Of a DNA stretch of 64,000 nt, positions 11,336 to 23,800 are shown one piece after another. Each line of letters starts with the position of its first letter. Within the stretch, counting starts at the first letter, position 1. Origin of the DNA: Streptomyces griseoflavus (lineage in GTDB: Bacteria; Actinomycetota; Actinomycetes; Streptomycetales; Streptomycetaceae); contig NZ_BMUC01000007.1 in the NCBI RefSeq assembly GCF_014649995.1, positions 296,778 to 360,777 on the forward strand. Reading direction: 5' to 3'. The position numbers were made by a program, and so were the translations under genes. The notes below the pieces were generated by a model. It worked only from the letters and a program-made list of their open reading frames with translations, ran no database searches and was not told where the DNA came from.

Positions 11336-12247
11336 TCACAGCCAGGCCGCGAACTCCAGCAACAGCTCCGCGTCCCGCTCACGCCGCACCCGCCGGGCCC
11401 GCACACCGGACTCCACCGCACGGAACAGCGTCCAGCCCCGCAGCCGGTCACGGTCGACGTCCAGGGACTCCGCGAGCCGCTTCACCCGGCGGCGCGTCGT
11501 CGTCGCGCCCGACGGCTGGGCGATCAGGTCCTCCACACGGTCGCGGACCAGCCGGGCCAGGTCGAAGGCGTGCTCACCGACCACCGGGTCGGGGCCCACC
11601 GCCAGCCACGGCGTCCGCTCCCCGGCGAGCACCTTGCTCTGCCGGAACGTCCCGTGCAGCAGACGGTGCTCGGGCGGCGCGGCCAGCAGTTCCTCCCGGG
11701 CCGTCAGCGCCGCGTCCACCAGCGGCGCCACCTCCGGGTCGGCCTCCGCGCTCGCCCGCATCGCCCGCGCCTGCCGCCCCGTCCGCTCGGCGACCGTCTC
11801 GAAACCGTGCTCAGCGGGCGGGTCCACCCAGAGCCGGCGCAGTGTCCCCGCCGCCTCCAGCAACGCCCGCGCCTCCGGCAGCGTCCGCACCGAGACGTCC
11901 GGCTGCAGCCGCTCCAGCAGCAGCACACCCCCGGCCCCCGGCGACGCGGAGGGCTCCTCCAGCAACTGCACCGCTCCGAGCCCGTCCCAGAGGGCCAGCG
12001 CCGCCCGCTCACTCTCCGGGCGGGCCCGGCGCGGCGCCAGCTTCAGCACCGCGGGCTTCCCGCCGGCCGTACGCACCAGCACCACCAGGCTGCTGCGCCC
12101 GCCCGGCACCTGCACCCGCTCCACGGTCAACTCGCGCCGCTCGACGGCCTCGTGCGCCAGCTCCGGCAGCCTCTCCAGCCAGTCGTCACCCTCGGGCGCC
12201 GTCTCACCGAGCGCCCTCACCAGACGCTGCGGCGGTTCGAAAACCAT
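11336..12247 (-). CDS. Aminoglycoside phosphotransferase-fold protein, probable pseudokinase
   Basis: A 303-residue protein matching the APH(6)/streptomycin-phosphotransferase branch: N-lobe with the nucleotide lysine (AVLKLA), then the catalytic region LLHGTFRQSKVL and WLAVGPDPVVGEHAFDLA. Active members of this branch read HGDxxxxN and later IDPKP. Here the catalytic Asp is Thr200, the metal-binding Asn is Lys205 and the second metal Asp is Gly218, so phosphotransfer is unlikely. The rest of the fold is intact and the frame is open, so it may be a binding or regulatory pseudokinase rather than a decaying gene. It faces proS; the next minus-strand gene ends 50 bp upstream of its start. Confidence 0.8.
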   Translation of the reverse strand: MVFEPPQRLVRALGETAPEGDDWLERLPELAHEAVERRELTVERVQVPGGRSSLVVLVRTAGGKPAVLKLAPRRARPESERAALALWDGLGAVQLLEEPSASPGAGGVLLLERLQPDVSVRTLPEARALLEAAGTLRRLWVDPPAEHGFETVAERTGRQARAMRASAEADPEVAPLVDAALTAREELLAAPPEHRLLHGTFRQSKVLAGERTPWLAVGPDPVVGEHAFDLARLVRDRVEDLIAQPSGATTTRRRVKRLAESLDVDRDRLRGWTLFRAVESGVRARRVRRERDAELLLEFAAWL

Positions 12248-12297
12248 GCGCGAGTCGTTCCCTTCCTGCTGTACGCGGTGCCTGCCGCCCCGTCACG

Positions 12298-12771
12298 TCA
12301 CGCGGACGGCGCCGGTGTCCCCGAAGCCGTACCGCCCCGCTCGGCGAGCCCAGGGAAGGCTACGCTCTCCCCGCTCCAGCGCACCGACCGCACCGCCGCC
12401 TCCCGCATCGCCTCGGCCGCCCCGCGCCGCCGCTCGCCGGTACTCGCGCGCACCAGATCGGCGTACACCCCGGCCACCCTGCTCTCCAGCTCGGCCGCCA
12501 GCCGCACCGCCGCGGCCGCGTCCGGCACCGGGAACGGCAGCGCGTACCCCGCCGCGGCGGCGACGGGCGTGCCCCCCGTGTCCCTCACCGCGCGCGCCAA
12601 CGCGTCCCTGCGCGCCCGGTGCGCGTCGTACGCCGTCCGTGCCTCGGTGCGCCGTTCCCTGGCGACGCGCCCGCCGACGACCCCGTAGCCGTACACCGCC
12701 GCGTGCTCCGCGGCCAGGGCCGCCTGGAGAGCCCGCAGCTCCCCGTCCTGCGCGTCGCCCGCCTCGTTCAC
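12298..12771 (-). CDS. DUF4439 ferritin-like domain protein
   Basis: A 157-residue, Ala-rich, all-helical protein that looks like the actinobacterial DUF4439 ferritin-like family (four-helix bundle, e.g. AALAAEHAAVYGYGVVGG and ELESRVAGVYADLV). Several Glu and His residues lie where di-metal ligands occur in ferritin-like folds, but metal binding is unproven. GTG at 12771 overlaps the stop of the upstream lipoprotein gene (GTGA), so the pair is translationally coupled and the products probably act together. There is no signal peptide. The biological role is unknown. Confidence 0.75.
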   Translation of the reverse strand: MNEAGDAQDGELRALQAALAAEHAAVYGYGVVGGRVARERRTEARTAYDAHRARRDALARAVRDTGGTPVAAAAGYALPFPVPDAAAAVRLAAELESRVAGVYADLVRASTGERRRGAAEAMREAAVRSVRWSGESVAFPGLAERGGTASGTPAPSA

Positions 12772-13325
12772 CGTCCGGCCTCCGTCAGCAGATAGACATG
12801 CGCCGCGCCGGCCGCGGCCACCGAGGCCAGCAGCCGGGCCAGTTCGTCCGGCGCGTCCAGCAGTTCCCGCGTCCGCCGGTCGGCGATCTCCCGCTCCGCC
12901 ACCGCCAGTTCGGCGAGGGCCTCCTTCTCCTTCACGGGCACGGCGGCCCGGGTGGGAGCCGGGGACGCGGCAGCGGCCGTCCCGGAACCCGACGGTGACG
13001 GTGACGCCGACGGCGAGGCCTTCGCCGCACCGCCCTCCCCGAACGCCCGCGCGTGCGCGGCGACCTCCGCCCGCAGCGGACCCAGCCGCCCCGCCAGCCC
13101 GGGATGCGCGGCGACCACCGCGTCGTACCGCTCGGCGAGTTCCCTGCTGTCCGCGGCGGCACGCGCGCGGGTCCGGTCGGCCGCCGAGGGGCGGCCGCTG
13201 CCGCCGTCCTCGGGCTTCCCGGGCCCGGCGGAACAGCCCGCCGCCAGCAGGGCCGCCGGGGCGACGGCGAGCAGGATCCTTCTGCGCGGCCCCGAACGGG
13301 CGGGCGGAGACGAGGGGAACGGCAC
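12768..13325 (-). CDS. Secreted lipoprotein of unknown function
   Basis: About 185 residues. After a basic N-terminus (PRRR) there is a short hydrophobic stretch ending in a lipobox LAAGC near residue 31, so the mature protein is predicted to be lipid-anchored outside the membrane. The body is Ala/Glu-rich and helical, with a Ser/Pro-rich linker in the middle. GTG at 13325 is chosen because GAGGA lies about 8 nt upstream and it gives a normal-length signal peptide; an ATG 23 codons earlier would not. The gene is coupled to the ferritin-like gene downstream and is divergent from rimP. Both halves look helical, so it may be a second ferritin-like domain, but this is inference. Confidence 0.75.
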   Translation of the reverse strand: MPFPSSPPARSGPRRRILLAVAPAALLAAGCSAGPGKPEDGGSGRPSAADRTRARAAADSRELAERYDAVVAAHPGLAGRLGPLRAEVAAHARAFGEGGAAKASPSASPSPSGSGTAAAASPAPTRAAVPVKEKEALAELAVAEREIADRRTRELLDAPDELARLLASVAAAGAAHVYLLTEAGR

Positions 13326-13535
13326 GGCAGACGTCCTCGGGGACTCGTACGAACGTGACGACGGAAGGGAAGCGGACCGCTGGCCCGCGATCACGGTACC
13401 CGTGCGTCCGCCCCGCGGCCGTCAGCGGCACCCTCCCTGACCGGGGTGGACGGCAACACCCCCCGCGACCGGATACCCTTTGACGCAGACAGCGCACCGT
13501 CCCACAACAGCACACGCGGCCGAGGAGTCACCCGG

Positions 13536-14057
13536 ATGAGCACCACCCAGAGCGAGAGGCTTCGAGAACTTCTGGAACCGCTCGTCAGCTCCCAGGGCCT
13601 GGATCTCGAAGAGATCGCCGTGGACGCGGTCGGCCGCAAGCGTGTGCTGCGCGTCGTCGTCGACTCCGACACCGGTGCGGACCTCGACCGGATCGCCGAT
13701 GTGAGCCGCGCGCTCTCGGCGAAGCTGGACGAGACGGACGCGATGGGCAGCGCGGAGTACACCCTCGAGGTCGGCACCCCGGGCGCGGAGCGCCTGCTCA
13801 CCGAGCACCGCCACTACGTGCGCGCCACCGGCCGCCTGGTGCGGTTCCAGCTGGCCGGCGGCGACGAACTCGTCGCCAGGATCACCGAGGCGGACGACGA
13901 GGGACTCGACGTCGAGGTGCCCGGGGTGAAGGGCCGCAGGCCCACCGCGCGCCGGCTCGCCTTCGACGACATCACCAGGGCGCGCGTCCAGGTCGAGTTC
14001 AACCGCAAGGACGACGCGTCCGACAAGAACAACGACAAGAAGGAAGAGGAGGCGTAA
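13536..14057 (+). CDS. rimP: Ribosome maturation factor RimP
   Basis: Assists 30S subunit assembly. The 173-residue protein has the RimP N-terminal alpha/beta domain ([20 protein letters not shown]), the conserved [16 protein letters not shown] segment and a C-terminal Sm-like beta-barrel, and ends in a charged Lys/Glu tail. ATG at 13536 has GAGGAG 8 nt upstream. It begins the rimP–nusA–ylxR–infB operon; nusA starts 2 bp after its stop. A -10 like TACCCT at 13474–13479 may be the operon promoter. Confidence 0.96.
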   Translation: MSTTQSERLRELLEPLVSSQGLDLEEIAVDAVGRKRVLRVVVDSDTGADLDRIADVSRALSAKLDETDAMGSAEYTLEVGTPGAERLLTEHRHYVRATGRLVRFQLAGGDELVARITEADDEGLDVEVPGVKGRRPTARRLAFDDITRARVQVEFNRKDDASDKNNDKKEEEA

Positions 14058-14059
14058 TC

Positions 14060-15046
14060 GTGGACATCGACATGAGTGCTCTCCGGCTCTTGGTACGGGA
14101 GAAGGAGATCTCCCTCGACCTGCTGGTCGAGGCGATCGAGTCGGCCCTCCTCATCGCCTATCACCGCACCGAGGGAAGCCGCCGGCGCGCGCGCGTGGAG
14201 CTCGACCGGGAGACCGGACACGTGACCGTGTGGGCGAAGGAGGACCCCGAGGACCTCGAGGAGGGCCAGGAGGCCCGCGAGTTCGACGACACCCCGTCCG
14301 GCTTCGGCCGTATCGCCGCCACCACGGCCAAGCAGGTCATCCTGCAGCGCCTGCGCGACGCCGAGGACGACGCGACGCTCGGCGAGTACGCCGGCCGCGA
14401 GGGCGACATCGTCACCGGCGTGGTCCAGCAGGGCCGCGACCCCAAGAACGTGCTGGTCGACATCGGCAAGCTGGAGGCCATCCTGCCGGTGCAGGAGCAG
14501 GTGCCCGGCGAGACCTACCCCCACGGCATGCGGCTGCGGTCGTACGTCGTCCGGGTGGCCAAGGGCGTACGCGGCCCGTCCGTCACCCTGTCGCGCACGC
14601 ACCCCAATCTGGTGAAGAAGCTGTTCGCCCTGGAGGTGCCGGAGATCGCCGACGGCTCGGTGGAGATCGCCGCCATCGCCCGCGAGGCCGGCCACCGCAC
14701 CAAGATCGCCGTACGGTCCACCCGGTCGGGTCTGAACGCCAAGGGCGCCTGCATCGGCCCCATGGGCGGCCGTGTGCGCAACGTCATGGGCGAGCTGAAC
14801 GGCGAGAAGATCGACATCGTCGACTGGTCGGACGACCCGGCCGAGATGGTGGCGAACGCGCTGTCGCCGGCCCGTGTCTCCAAGGTGGACGTCGTCGACC
14901 TGGCGGCCCGCTCCGCCCGGGTCACCGTGCCGGACTACCAGCTGTCCCTGGCGATCGGCAAGGAGGGGCAGAACGCCCGCCTGGCCGCCCGTCTGACCGG
15001 CTGGCGGATCGACATCCGGCCCGACACCGAGCAGAGCGGGGAATAG
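14060..15046 (+). CDS. nusA: Transcription termination/antitermination factor NusA
   Basis: Binds RNA polymerase and nascent RNA and controls pausing, termination and antitermination. The 328-residue protein has the N-terminal RNAP-binding domain, an S1 domain ([12 protein letters not shown]... about residues 110–185) and two KH domains ([15 protein letters not shown] and [18 protein letters not shown], with GxxG loops). It lacks the C-terminal acidic repeats of E. coli NusA, as is normal in actinobacteria. GTG at 14060 follows GAGG in the rimP 3' end. It is cotranscribed with rimP and ylxR. Confidence 0.97.
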   Translation: MDIDMSALRLLVREKEISLDLLVEAIESALLIAYHRTEGSRRRARVELDRETGHVTVWAKEDPEDLEEGQEAREFDDTPSGFGRIAATTAKQVILQRLRDAEDDATLGEYAGREGDIVTGVVQQGRDPKNVLVDIGKLEAILPVQEQVPGETYPHGMRLRSYVVRVAKGVRGPSVTLSRTHPNLVKKLFALEVPEIADGSVEIAAIAREAGHRTKIAVRSTRSGLNAKGACIGPMGGRVRNVMGELNGEKIDIVDWSDDPAEMVANALSPARVSKVDVVDLAARSARVTVPDYQLSLAIGKEGQNARLAARLTGWRIDIRPDTEQSGE

Positions 15047-15147
15047 ATCCAGGCCGCGGCGGGCTGAGATCACGACAGCTTTGTCCGCGGTGGTGTTCGA
15101 TTCTTGCCCCGAAGGGGTGAGGTCGGTCCGGGGAGGTAGACTGAGGA

Positions 15148-15429
15148 GTGTCTGGCCGGACACGAGCTGGCGTATGCCCCGAGCGCACCTGCGTGGGGTG
15201 CCGGGAGCGAGCGGTCAAGAACGAGCTGCTGCGCATCGTGGCGATCGAGGACGCGTGCGTCCCGGATCCTCGCGGTACGCTGCCCGGCCGGGGTGCGTAC
15301 GTGCACCCCGCCCCGGTCTGTCTCGACCAGGCGGTACGCCGCAGGGCGTTCCCCAGGGCGCTGCGCGTCCCGGGACCGCTCGACGTAAAGGCGTTGCGCC
15401 ACTACGTCGAGCAGGCACAAGGTTGCTGA
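15148..15429 (+). CDS. ylxR: YlxR/RnpM family RNA-binding protein
   Basis: Small basic protein of 93 residues (DUF448) encoded between nusA and infB in most bacteria. The RTCVGCR motif and GRGAYVH are the conserved family signature. Members bind RNA, and in Bacillus the protein (RnpM) modulates RNase P. GTG at 15148 is preceded by GGGGAGG at 15130–15136. The 100-bp gap after nusA shows no strong terminator. The first codons of this reading frame are those of the usual family N-terminus. Confidence 0.93.
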   Translation: MSGRTRAGVCPERTCVGCRERAVKNELLRIVAIEDACVPDPRGTLPGRGAYVHPAPVCLDQAVRRRAFPRALRVPGPLDVKALRHYVEQAQGC

Positions 15430-15473
15430 GCAGCGGCTCCGCGCCGGCTGTACGGCAACACGGCACGAACATG

Positions 15474-15495
15474 CCGCACGGAAACCCCCGTGCGG
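15474..15495 (+). terminator. Short hairpin between ylxR and infB
   Basis: Stem CCGCACGG / CCGTGCGG with a 6-nt loop. It has no T-run; it may be a partial terminator or a leader structure. Confidence 0.4.
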
Positions 15496-15533
15496 TCTGG
15501 TACCTCGCGAGTCGAAAGCAGGTCGAGATTGCG

Positions 15534-15576
15534 ATGAGCACTCGATGAGTACGCGATGAGTACGCCCATGAACTAG
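15534..15576 (+). other. Three overlapping micro-ORFs in the infB leader
   Basis: A perfect-period 11-bp repeat (15532–15564, unit CGATGAGTACG with two changes in the first copy) creates three chained micro-ORFs: 15534–15548 (MSTR), 15545–15559 (MSTR) and 15556–15576 (MSTPMN). Each stop overlaps the next start by ATGA. No strong ribosome-binding site precedes the first. They end 38 bp before the infB start. Confidence 0.6.
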
Positions 15577-15580
15577 CGAC

Positions 15581-15601
15581 GGTCCGGACGCAACCCGGAC
15601 C
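15581..15601 (+). promoter_or_regulatory. Hairpin next to the infB ribosome-binding site
   Basis: Stem GGTCCGG / CCGGACC with a 7-nt loop, ending 2 nt before AGAGGAG (15604–15610), the site used by the GTG start at 15615. It could influence ribosome access. Confidence 0.45.
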
Positions 15602-15614
15602 TCAGAGGAGCGAA

Positions 15615-18683
<3,069 letters not shown>

Positions 18684-18699
18684 CACCCCGAGGTGCACA

Positions 18700-18731
18700 C
18701 CGGCCGGCGGGACCACGGTCCCGCCGGCCGG
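18700..18731 (+). terminator. Terminator hairpin after infB
   Basis: 15-bp inverted repeat CCGGCCGGCGGGACC / GGTCCCGCCGGCCGG with a 2-nt centre, 17 bp after the infB stop. The remaining ~200 bp before the next gene hold no further gene. Confidence 0.7.
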
Positions 18732-18930
18732 CTCGTGTGTGGGGGCACCCGCGACGCGCCCCGGGACGATCCGGGCAGGTCCGGGGAGCCCCGAGGGGCG
18801 TCGAGGGGGGCTCCGGCGGGCGCAATATCCGTCGATCGCCACGCTCCCTTCGATGTACGGTTCTGGTGTCCCTGCCCACCACGGATGGCGGGGCCACCGA
18901 TCCCGTACCGGCGGGTGAACCGGTTCACAC

Positions 18931-19227
18931 ATGTATGTGGGGACGCTGTCCTTCGACCTCCTCCTCGGCGACGTACATTCGCTGAAGGAGAAGCGCTCCG
19001 TCGTCCGCCCGATCGTCGCCGAGCTCCAGCGCAAGTACGCGGTGAGCGCGGCCGAGGTGGACCACACGGACCTCCATCGCAGGGCCGTCGTCGGCCTGGC
19101 CATGGTGTCCGGTGACGCGGGGCACCTGAGAGACGTACTGGACCGGTGCGAGCGGCTGGTCGCCGGGCGCCCCGAGGTGGAGCTGCTGTCCGTCAGGCGG
19201 CGCTTCCACGGCGAAGACGACGACTGA
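18931..19227 (+). CDS. ylxP: DUF503 (YlxP) family protein
   Basis: A 98-residue protein of the DUF503 family, almost always encoded between infB and rbfA. The start YVGTLSFDLLLGDVHSLKEKRS and the later VSGDAGHLRDVLDRCERL match the family's two conserved blocks. It has a small alpha/beta (ferredoxin-like) fold, and a role near ribosome assembly is inferred only from gene context. ATG at 18931 has GGGTGA about 11 nt upstream. rbfA starts 49 bp later. Confidence 0.9.
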   Translation: MYVGTLSFDLLLGDVHSLKEKRSVVRPIVAELQRKYAVSAAEVDHTDLHRRAVVGLAMVSGDAGHLRDVLDRCERLVAGRPEVELLSVRRRFHGEDDD

Positions 19228-19276
19228 CGACCACAGCCCAGAGACACGCAGACAGGAAAGAACGGGAGACGGACCA

Positions 19277-19726
19277 GTGGCCGACAACGCGCGGGCGAAA
19301 AGGCTGGCGGACCTCATCCGAGAGGTGGTGGCCCAGAAACTGCAGCGCGGGATCAAGGACCCGCGGCTCGGCTCGCACGTCACCATCACGGACACCCGGG
19401 TCACCGGTGACCTGAGGGAGGCGACCGTCTTCTACACCGTGTACGGGGACGACGAGGAGCGGAAGGCCGCCGCGGCGGGCCTGGAGAGCGCCAAGGGCAT
19501 CCTGCGCTCCGAGGTGGGCCGGGCGGCGGGCGTGAAGTTCACGCCGACCCTCACCTTCGTCATGGACGCCCTGCCGGACACGGCACGCAACATCGAGGAC
19601 CTCCTCGACAAGGCGCGCCAGTCCGACGCCAAGGTGCGCGAGGCGTCCGCGGGCGCCCGGTACGCCGGCGACGCCGACCCGTACCGCAAGCCGGAAGACG
19701 ACGAGACGGACGACACCGCCGAATGA
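19277..19726 (+). CDS. rbfA: Ribosome-binding factor A
   Basis: KH-type RNA-binding protein that helps mature the 5' end of 16S rRNA in the 30S subunit. The 149-residue sequence has the conserved N-terminal helix (RAKRLADLIREVVAQKL), KDPRLGSHVTITDTRVTGDL and the RNIEDLLDKA segment, followed by a short acidic tail. GTG at 19277 is the start. Its stop overlaps truB by ATGA, so the two RNA-maturation proteins are coupled. Confidence 0.97.
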   Translation: MADNARAKRLADLIREVVAQKLQRGIKDPRLGSHVTITDTRVTGDLREATVFYTVYGDDEERKAAAAGLESAKGILRSEVGRAAGVKFTPTLTFVMDALPDTARNIEDLLDKARQSDAKVREASAGARYAGDADPYRKPEDDETDDTAE

Positions 19727-20628
19727 CCCAGAAGCACACCACGCCCGACGGCCTTGTCATCGTCGACAAGCCGTCGGGCTTCACTTCGCACGACGTGGTC
19801 GCCAAGATGCGCGGCATCGCCCGCACCCGGCGCGTCGGCCACGCCGGCACCCTCGACCCGATGGCGACGGGCGTCCTCGTCCTCGGAGTCGAGAGGGCGA
19901 CCAAGCTCCTCGGTCATCTCGCGCTGACCGAGAAGGAGTACGTCGGCACCGTCCGGCTCGGACAGAACACGCTGACGGACGACGCCGAAGGGGAGATCAC
20001 CTCCTCCACCGACGCCTCCGCGGTCACCCGCGAGGCCGTCGACGCCGGTGTCGCCCGGCTGACCGGCGACATCATGCAGGTCCCGTCCAGGGTCAGCGCC
20101 ATCAAGATCAACGGGGTGCGGTCCTACAAGCGGGCCCGGGAGGGCGAGGAGTTCGACATCCCCGCCCGGCCGGTCACCGTCTCGTCCTTCTCCGTGTACG
20201 ACGTCCGGGAGGGCGTCGCCGAGGACGGCACCCCGGTGCTGGACCTGGTGGTGTCGGTCGTCTGCTCCTCCGGCACCTACATCCGCGCCCTCGCCCGCGA
20301 CCTCGGCGCCGGCCTCGGCGTCGGCGGCCACCTCACCGCGCTGCGCCGCACCCGCGTCGGCCCGTACAAGCTGGACGCCGCGAAGACGCTGGACCAGCTC
20401 CAGGAGGAGCTGACGGTGATGCCCATCGCCGAGGCCGCCACGGCCGCCTTCCCGCGCTGGGACGTCGACGAGCGGCGGGCCAGGCTGCTCACCAACGGCG
20501 TGCGGCTGGAGATGCCCGAGGAGTACGCCGGATCCGGAGCCGTGGGCGTGTTCGCCCCCGGGGGCCGGTTCCTGGCGCTCGTCGAGGAACAGCGGGGGAA
20601 GGCGAAGAGCCTGGCCGTCTTCGGCTGA
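19723..20628 (+). CDS. truB: tRNA pseudouridine-55 synthase
   Basis: Isomerises U55 to pseudouridine in the T-loop of tRNAs. The 301-residue protein has GLVIVDKPSGFTSHDVV at the start, the catalytic motif GHAGTLDPMATGVL with its Asp (about residue 46), the RVSAIKINGVRSYKRAR box, SGTYIRALARDLG and a C-terminal PUA-like region. The ATG overlaps the rbfA stop. It is the last gene of the operon: a 16-bp hairpin follows at 20655–20698. Confidence 0.97.
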   Translation: MTQKHTTPDGLVIVDKPSGFTSHDVVAKMRGIARTRRVGHAGTLDPMATGVLVLGVERATKLLGHLALTEKEYVGTVRLGQNTLTDDAEGEITSSTDASAVTREAVDAGVARLTGDIMQVPSRVSAIKINGVRSYKRAREGEEFDIPARPVTVSSFSVYDVREGVAEDGTPVLDLVVSVVCSSGTYIRALARDLGAGLGVGGHLTALRRTRVGPYKLDAAKTLDQLQEELTVMPIAEAATAAFPRWDVDERRARLLTNGVRLEMPEEYAGSGAVGVFAPGGRFLALVEEQRGKAKSLAVFG

Positions 20629-20654
20629 CCGCGGCGACCGGACCGCGGGTCCGC

Positions 20655-20698
20655 CCGTGGAGCGGCGTCACGGGGATGGACATGACGCCGCTCCACGG
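20655..20698 (+). terminator. Terminator hairpin after truB
   Basis: Perfect 16-bp stem CCGTGGAGCGGCGTCA / TGACGCCGCTCCACGG with a 12-nt loop. The rest of the gap to 20882 shows no gene. Confidence 0.75.
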
Positions 20699-20882
20699 TC
20701 CCCCTCGGTTCCCCCACCTCCAGGGTCCATCCCTTCGCGCCCGCCTGTTCACCCGTAGGTGCGGGCGCTCGGAGTGAACCGGGGGAGCGCACGGGGCGCG
20801 TTCGCCGGTGGACCTGTCCCGCTGATCATTTCGGGCCTAATGTCACAGACCAGGGCACGGATGTACGGCGGGAGGCTCGAGG

Positions 20883-23800
20883 ATGCCGTCACGAATCGGG
20901 TCCCGCGAGGAGCGGGACGTCCCGGGCAGCCCCGCGGTTTCCAGCGGCGCCCCGGGATTTCCGCGTCCCCGGGACCGCGAGGACCCCTCCGGCGACGGGA
21001 GGACACCGGGGCGCGTGGAGTCGTCCGGGCGCCCCCGGCCCACCTGGGCCTCGGAGCGGCCCGGCGGCGACCTCGCCGGCCTCGGGGTCGCCTCGGCCGC
21101 CTTCGTCACCCCCGGCCGCCCGGACCCCTTCGCCTGTTCGGCCGCGCCCCGTGCTCTGCCGGACGGGGGGCCGGACGCGCCGGAGCACCCCGTCGACGAC
21201 GGCCTGGTCCGCCTGCGCGACCTGGCCGGCCGCCCGCGCGGCACCGGCTTCGTCGCCGACCGGCACGGCACCGTGATCACCAGCCACGAGGCGGTCGACG
21301 GTCTGTCCCGGCTCGTGCTGTACGCGGCGGGCAACCGCCACTGTGTGGTGACCGCCGACGCCGTCACCCCGCTGCCCGCGCTCGCCCTGGCCCTCGTACG
21401 CACCGACGGGCTGGGCGTGGCGCCGCTGCCCGTCTCCGCGCGCGAGGGCGTCGGGACCGGCACCTATGTGCGCATCGCCGCCGGGGGCTGGCGCGAGGCG
21501 CGGGTCCTCGGCACGGCCGCCGTCACCTACACCGCCACCGACCGCCCGTACCCCGTCGCCAACGCCCTGGAGCTGGCGGTCGGCACCGCCGGCCGGGACG
21601 CGCTGCGGCTCGGTGGGGGAGCCGCCGGAGGCCCGGTGCTCGACGCCCGCACCGGCACCGTGCTCGGCGTCCTCGGCACCGCCCTCCGCTCGGCCGACAG
21701 CGACGTGGGCTTCGCCGTGCCGCTCCCCTCGGCGGCTCCGGCCCTCGCCGGACTGCTCGCCGAGAACGCGGCCACGGTCCCCGCCCACGGCGCCGACCTC
21801 AACCTCGCCGGGCTGGTGGAACTGACGGCCGCGTGGGACGAACGCCCCACCGGCGCGGGAGGGTTCACCACTGCCCCGACGGTGGCCACGGCGGCTCCGG
21901 CCGAGGGCGCGGCATTCGTCCCGGACATCGTGCGCCCGGCGGGCGCCGCCCCCGGACGGGCGGCTGACGCGGCGCGACTCGTGGTCCGGGGCGCCGGGTT
22001 CGTACCGGACACGGCGGACTCCGCCGTCGCTCCGGCGGGCACGGCGGTCACCTCCCCCCGCGGTGGGACAGCACCGACCACCACCGTGGACCACGTCGAA
22101 CGGCTCGCCGTCCTGGCGGAGTTCGCCGCCTTCGAGCGGGGCGGTGCCACCGTACTGGGCCTGGTCGGCGCCCCCGGCAGCGGCCGCAGCACGGAACTCG
22201 CCGCGCTCGCCGCCCGCCGCCGGCGAGCCGGACGGCCCACACTGACGCTGCGCGGCGCCGACCTCCGCGAGCACGACCGCTCCCTCGCGGACGCCGCCCG
22301 CCGCGCACTGGACCGGGCCGCCGAGGCCGTCGCCGCCTCCCGTACTCCCTCACCGGTCACCCCGGACGCCCTCGGCGACGTGAGCCCGGAGCGTCTCGCC
22401 CGCCTCGCCCGCACCGCCGGCCACCCCCTGCTGCTGCTCCTCGACGACCCCGAGCGGATGCCGCCGGAACTCTTCCACCGCCTCCCCGAATGGACCGCCG
22501 GCACCGCGCGGTGGCTCCGGGCCACGGGCACGCGGCTGGTGGTGGCCTGCCGCGCGGAGTACTGGGAGGAGGCGGGGTTCCCCGACGACCTGCTGCACTC
22601 CGGCGAGCCCCGCCCCGAAGGGCTCCCCCCGTGCGTACTCCTCGGCGGCCTCACCGCCGAGGAGGCCCGCGACGTCCGTGCCCGTCACGGCATCCCCGAC
22701 GGCGCGGTCACCGGCTCCCACGCCCGCCACCCGCTGACCCTGCGACTGCTGGCCGAGGTCAGGTCCGCCCTCGCCGGCGACGCGCCCGACGTCCCCGTCC
22801 ACCGCGAGGACGTGCTCTCGGCCCACCTGGACCTGCTGTGCCTGCGGATCGCCACCCGCCTCGCCGCCGAGGACGGACTGCGCGGCACGGCCGTACGGCG
22901 GCTGGCGGCCCAGGTGGCCGGACGGGTCCACGAGGCCGCCCGCCGCGGCCTCGGCACCGGGCACGGCGGACTGGACCGGGAGACGTTCGAGGACCTGTTC
23001 CCGGCCGGTCCCGCCCCCGGACGGCCCGGCGGGGACGGAACCGGCTGGGCAGCCGCCGTGCTCGCCGAGGGACTCCTGGTGCCCGCGGGGACCGGATACC
23101 ACTTCGCCCACGAGGAGCAGGCCGCCTGGCTCCAGGGCCTCCACCTCGACGTGGACGCTGCCCTGCGCGCCCTGGTCCACCACGGCCACCGCACCCCGCC
23201 GCCCCCGGAGTCCGTCCCGCACCACCGCGTCGGTCCCGTCGTCGAGGCCCTGCTGCTCCTCGCCCGCCGGCACGGCACCGGCCGCCTCGCCTCACGCCTG
23301 GCGGACCTCACCCACGCCCTCGACGCCGACCCCGGCTCCTGGTGGGCCGCCCGCCTGCTCACCACCACCCTCGCCCGCGTGCCCGACGCGACCCCGTACA
23401 CGGACGTGCTGCGCCTGCTGACCGACCGGATCGTGGCATGGCGGGAACAACGCCGGACGGTCCCGCCGGAGCTCGGCCCCGCCTTCTGGACCGCCCTGCG
23501 GCTGCCGCCGGAGGACCGCTGCGCCCTGCTGCGCCGCCTCGTCCACGCCGACGGCCCCCCGTGCGAGGGCGGACCCCGCTTCCTGGACGCCGCCGCCCGG
23601 CTGCTCACCGCCGACCCCGCCGCCGTACTGCCGTACCTGGTGCGCTGGTTCGAGGACGAGCGGCCGCTGCCCGCCACCCCGCACGCGACCGTCGCGACGG
23701 CCGCGCAGGCGCTGCTGCACACCCACCGCCACGAGGCCCTGGACACGCTGACGGAAGCCCTCGCCGACAGCGCCCACCGGCGCGCCGACCAACTGCTCAC

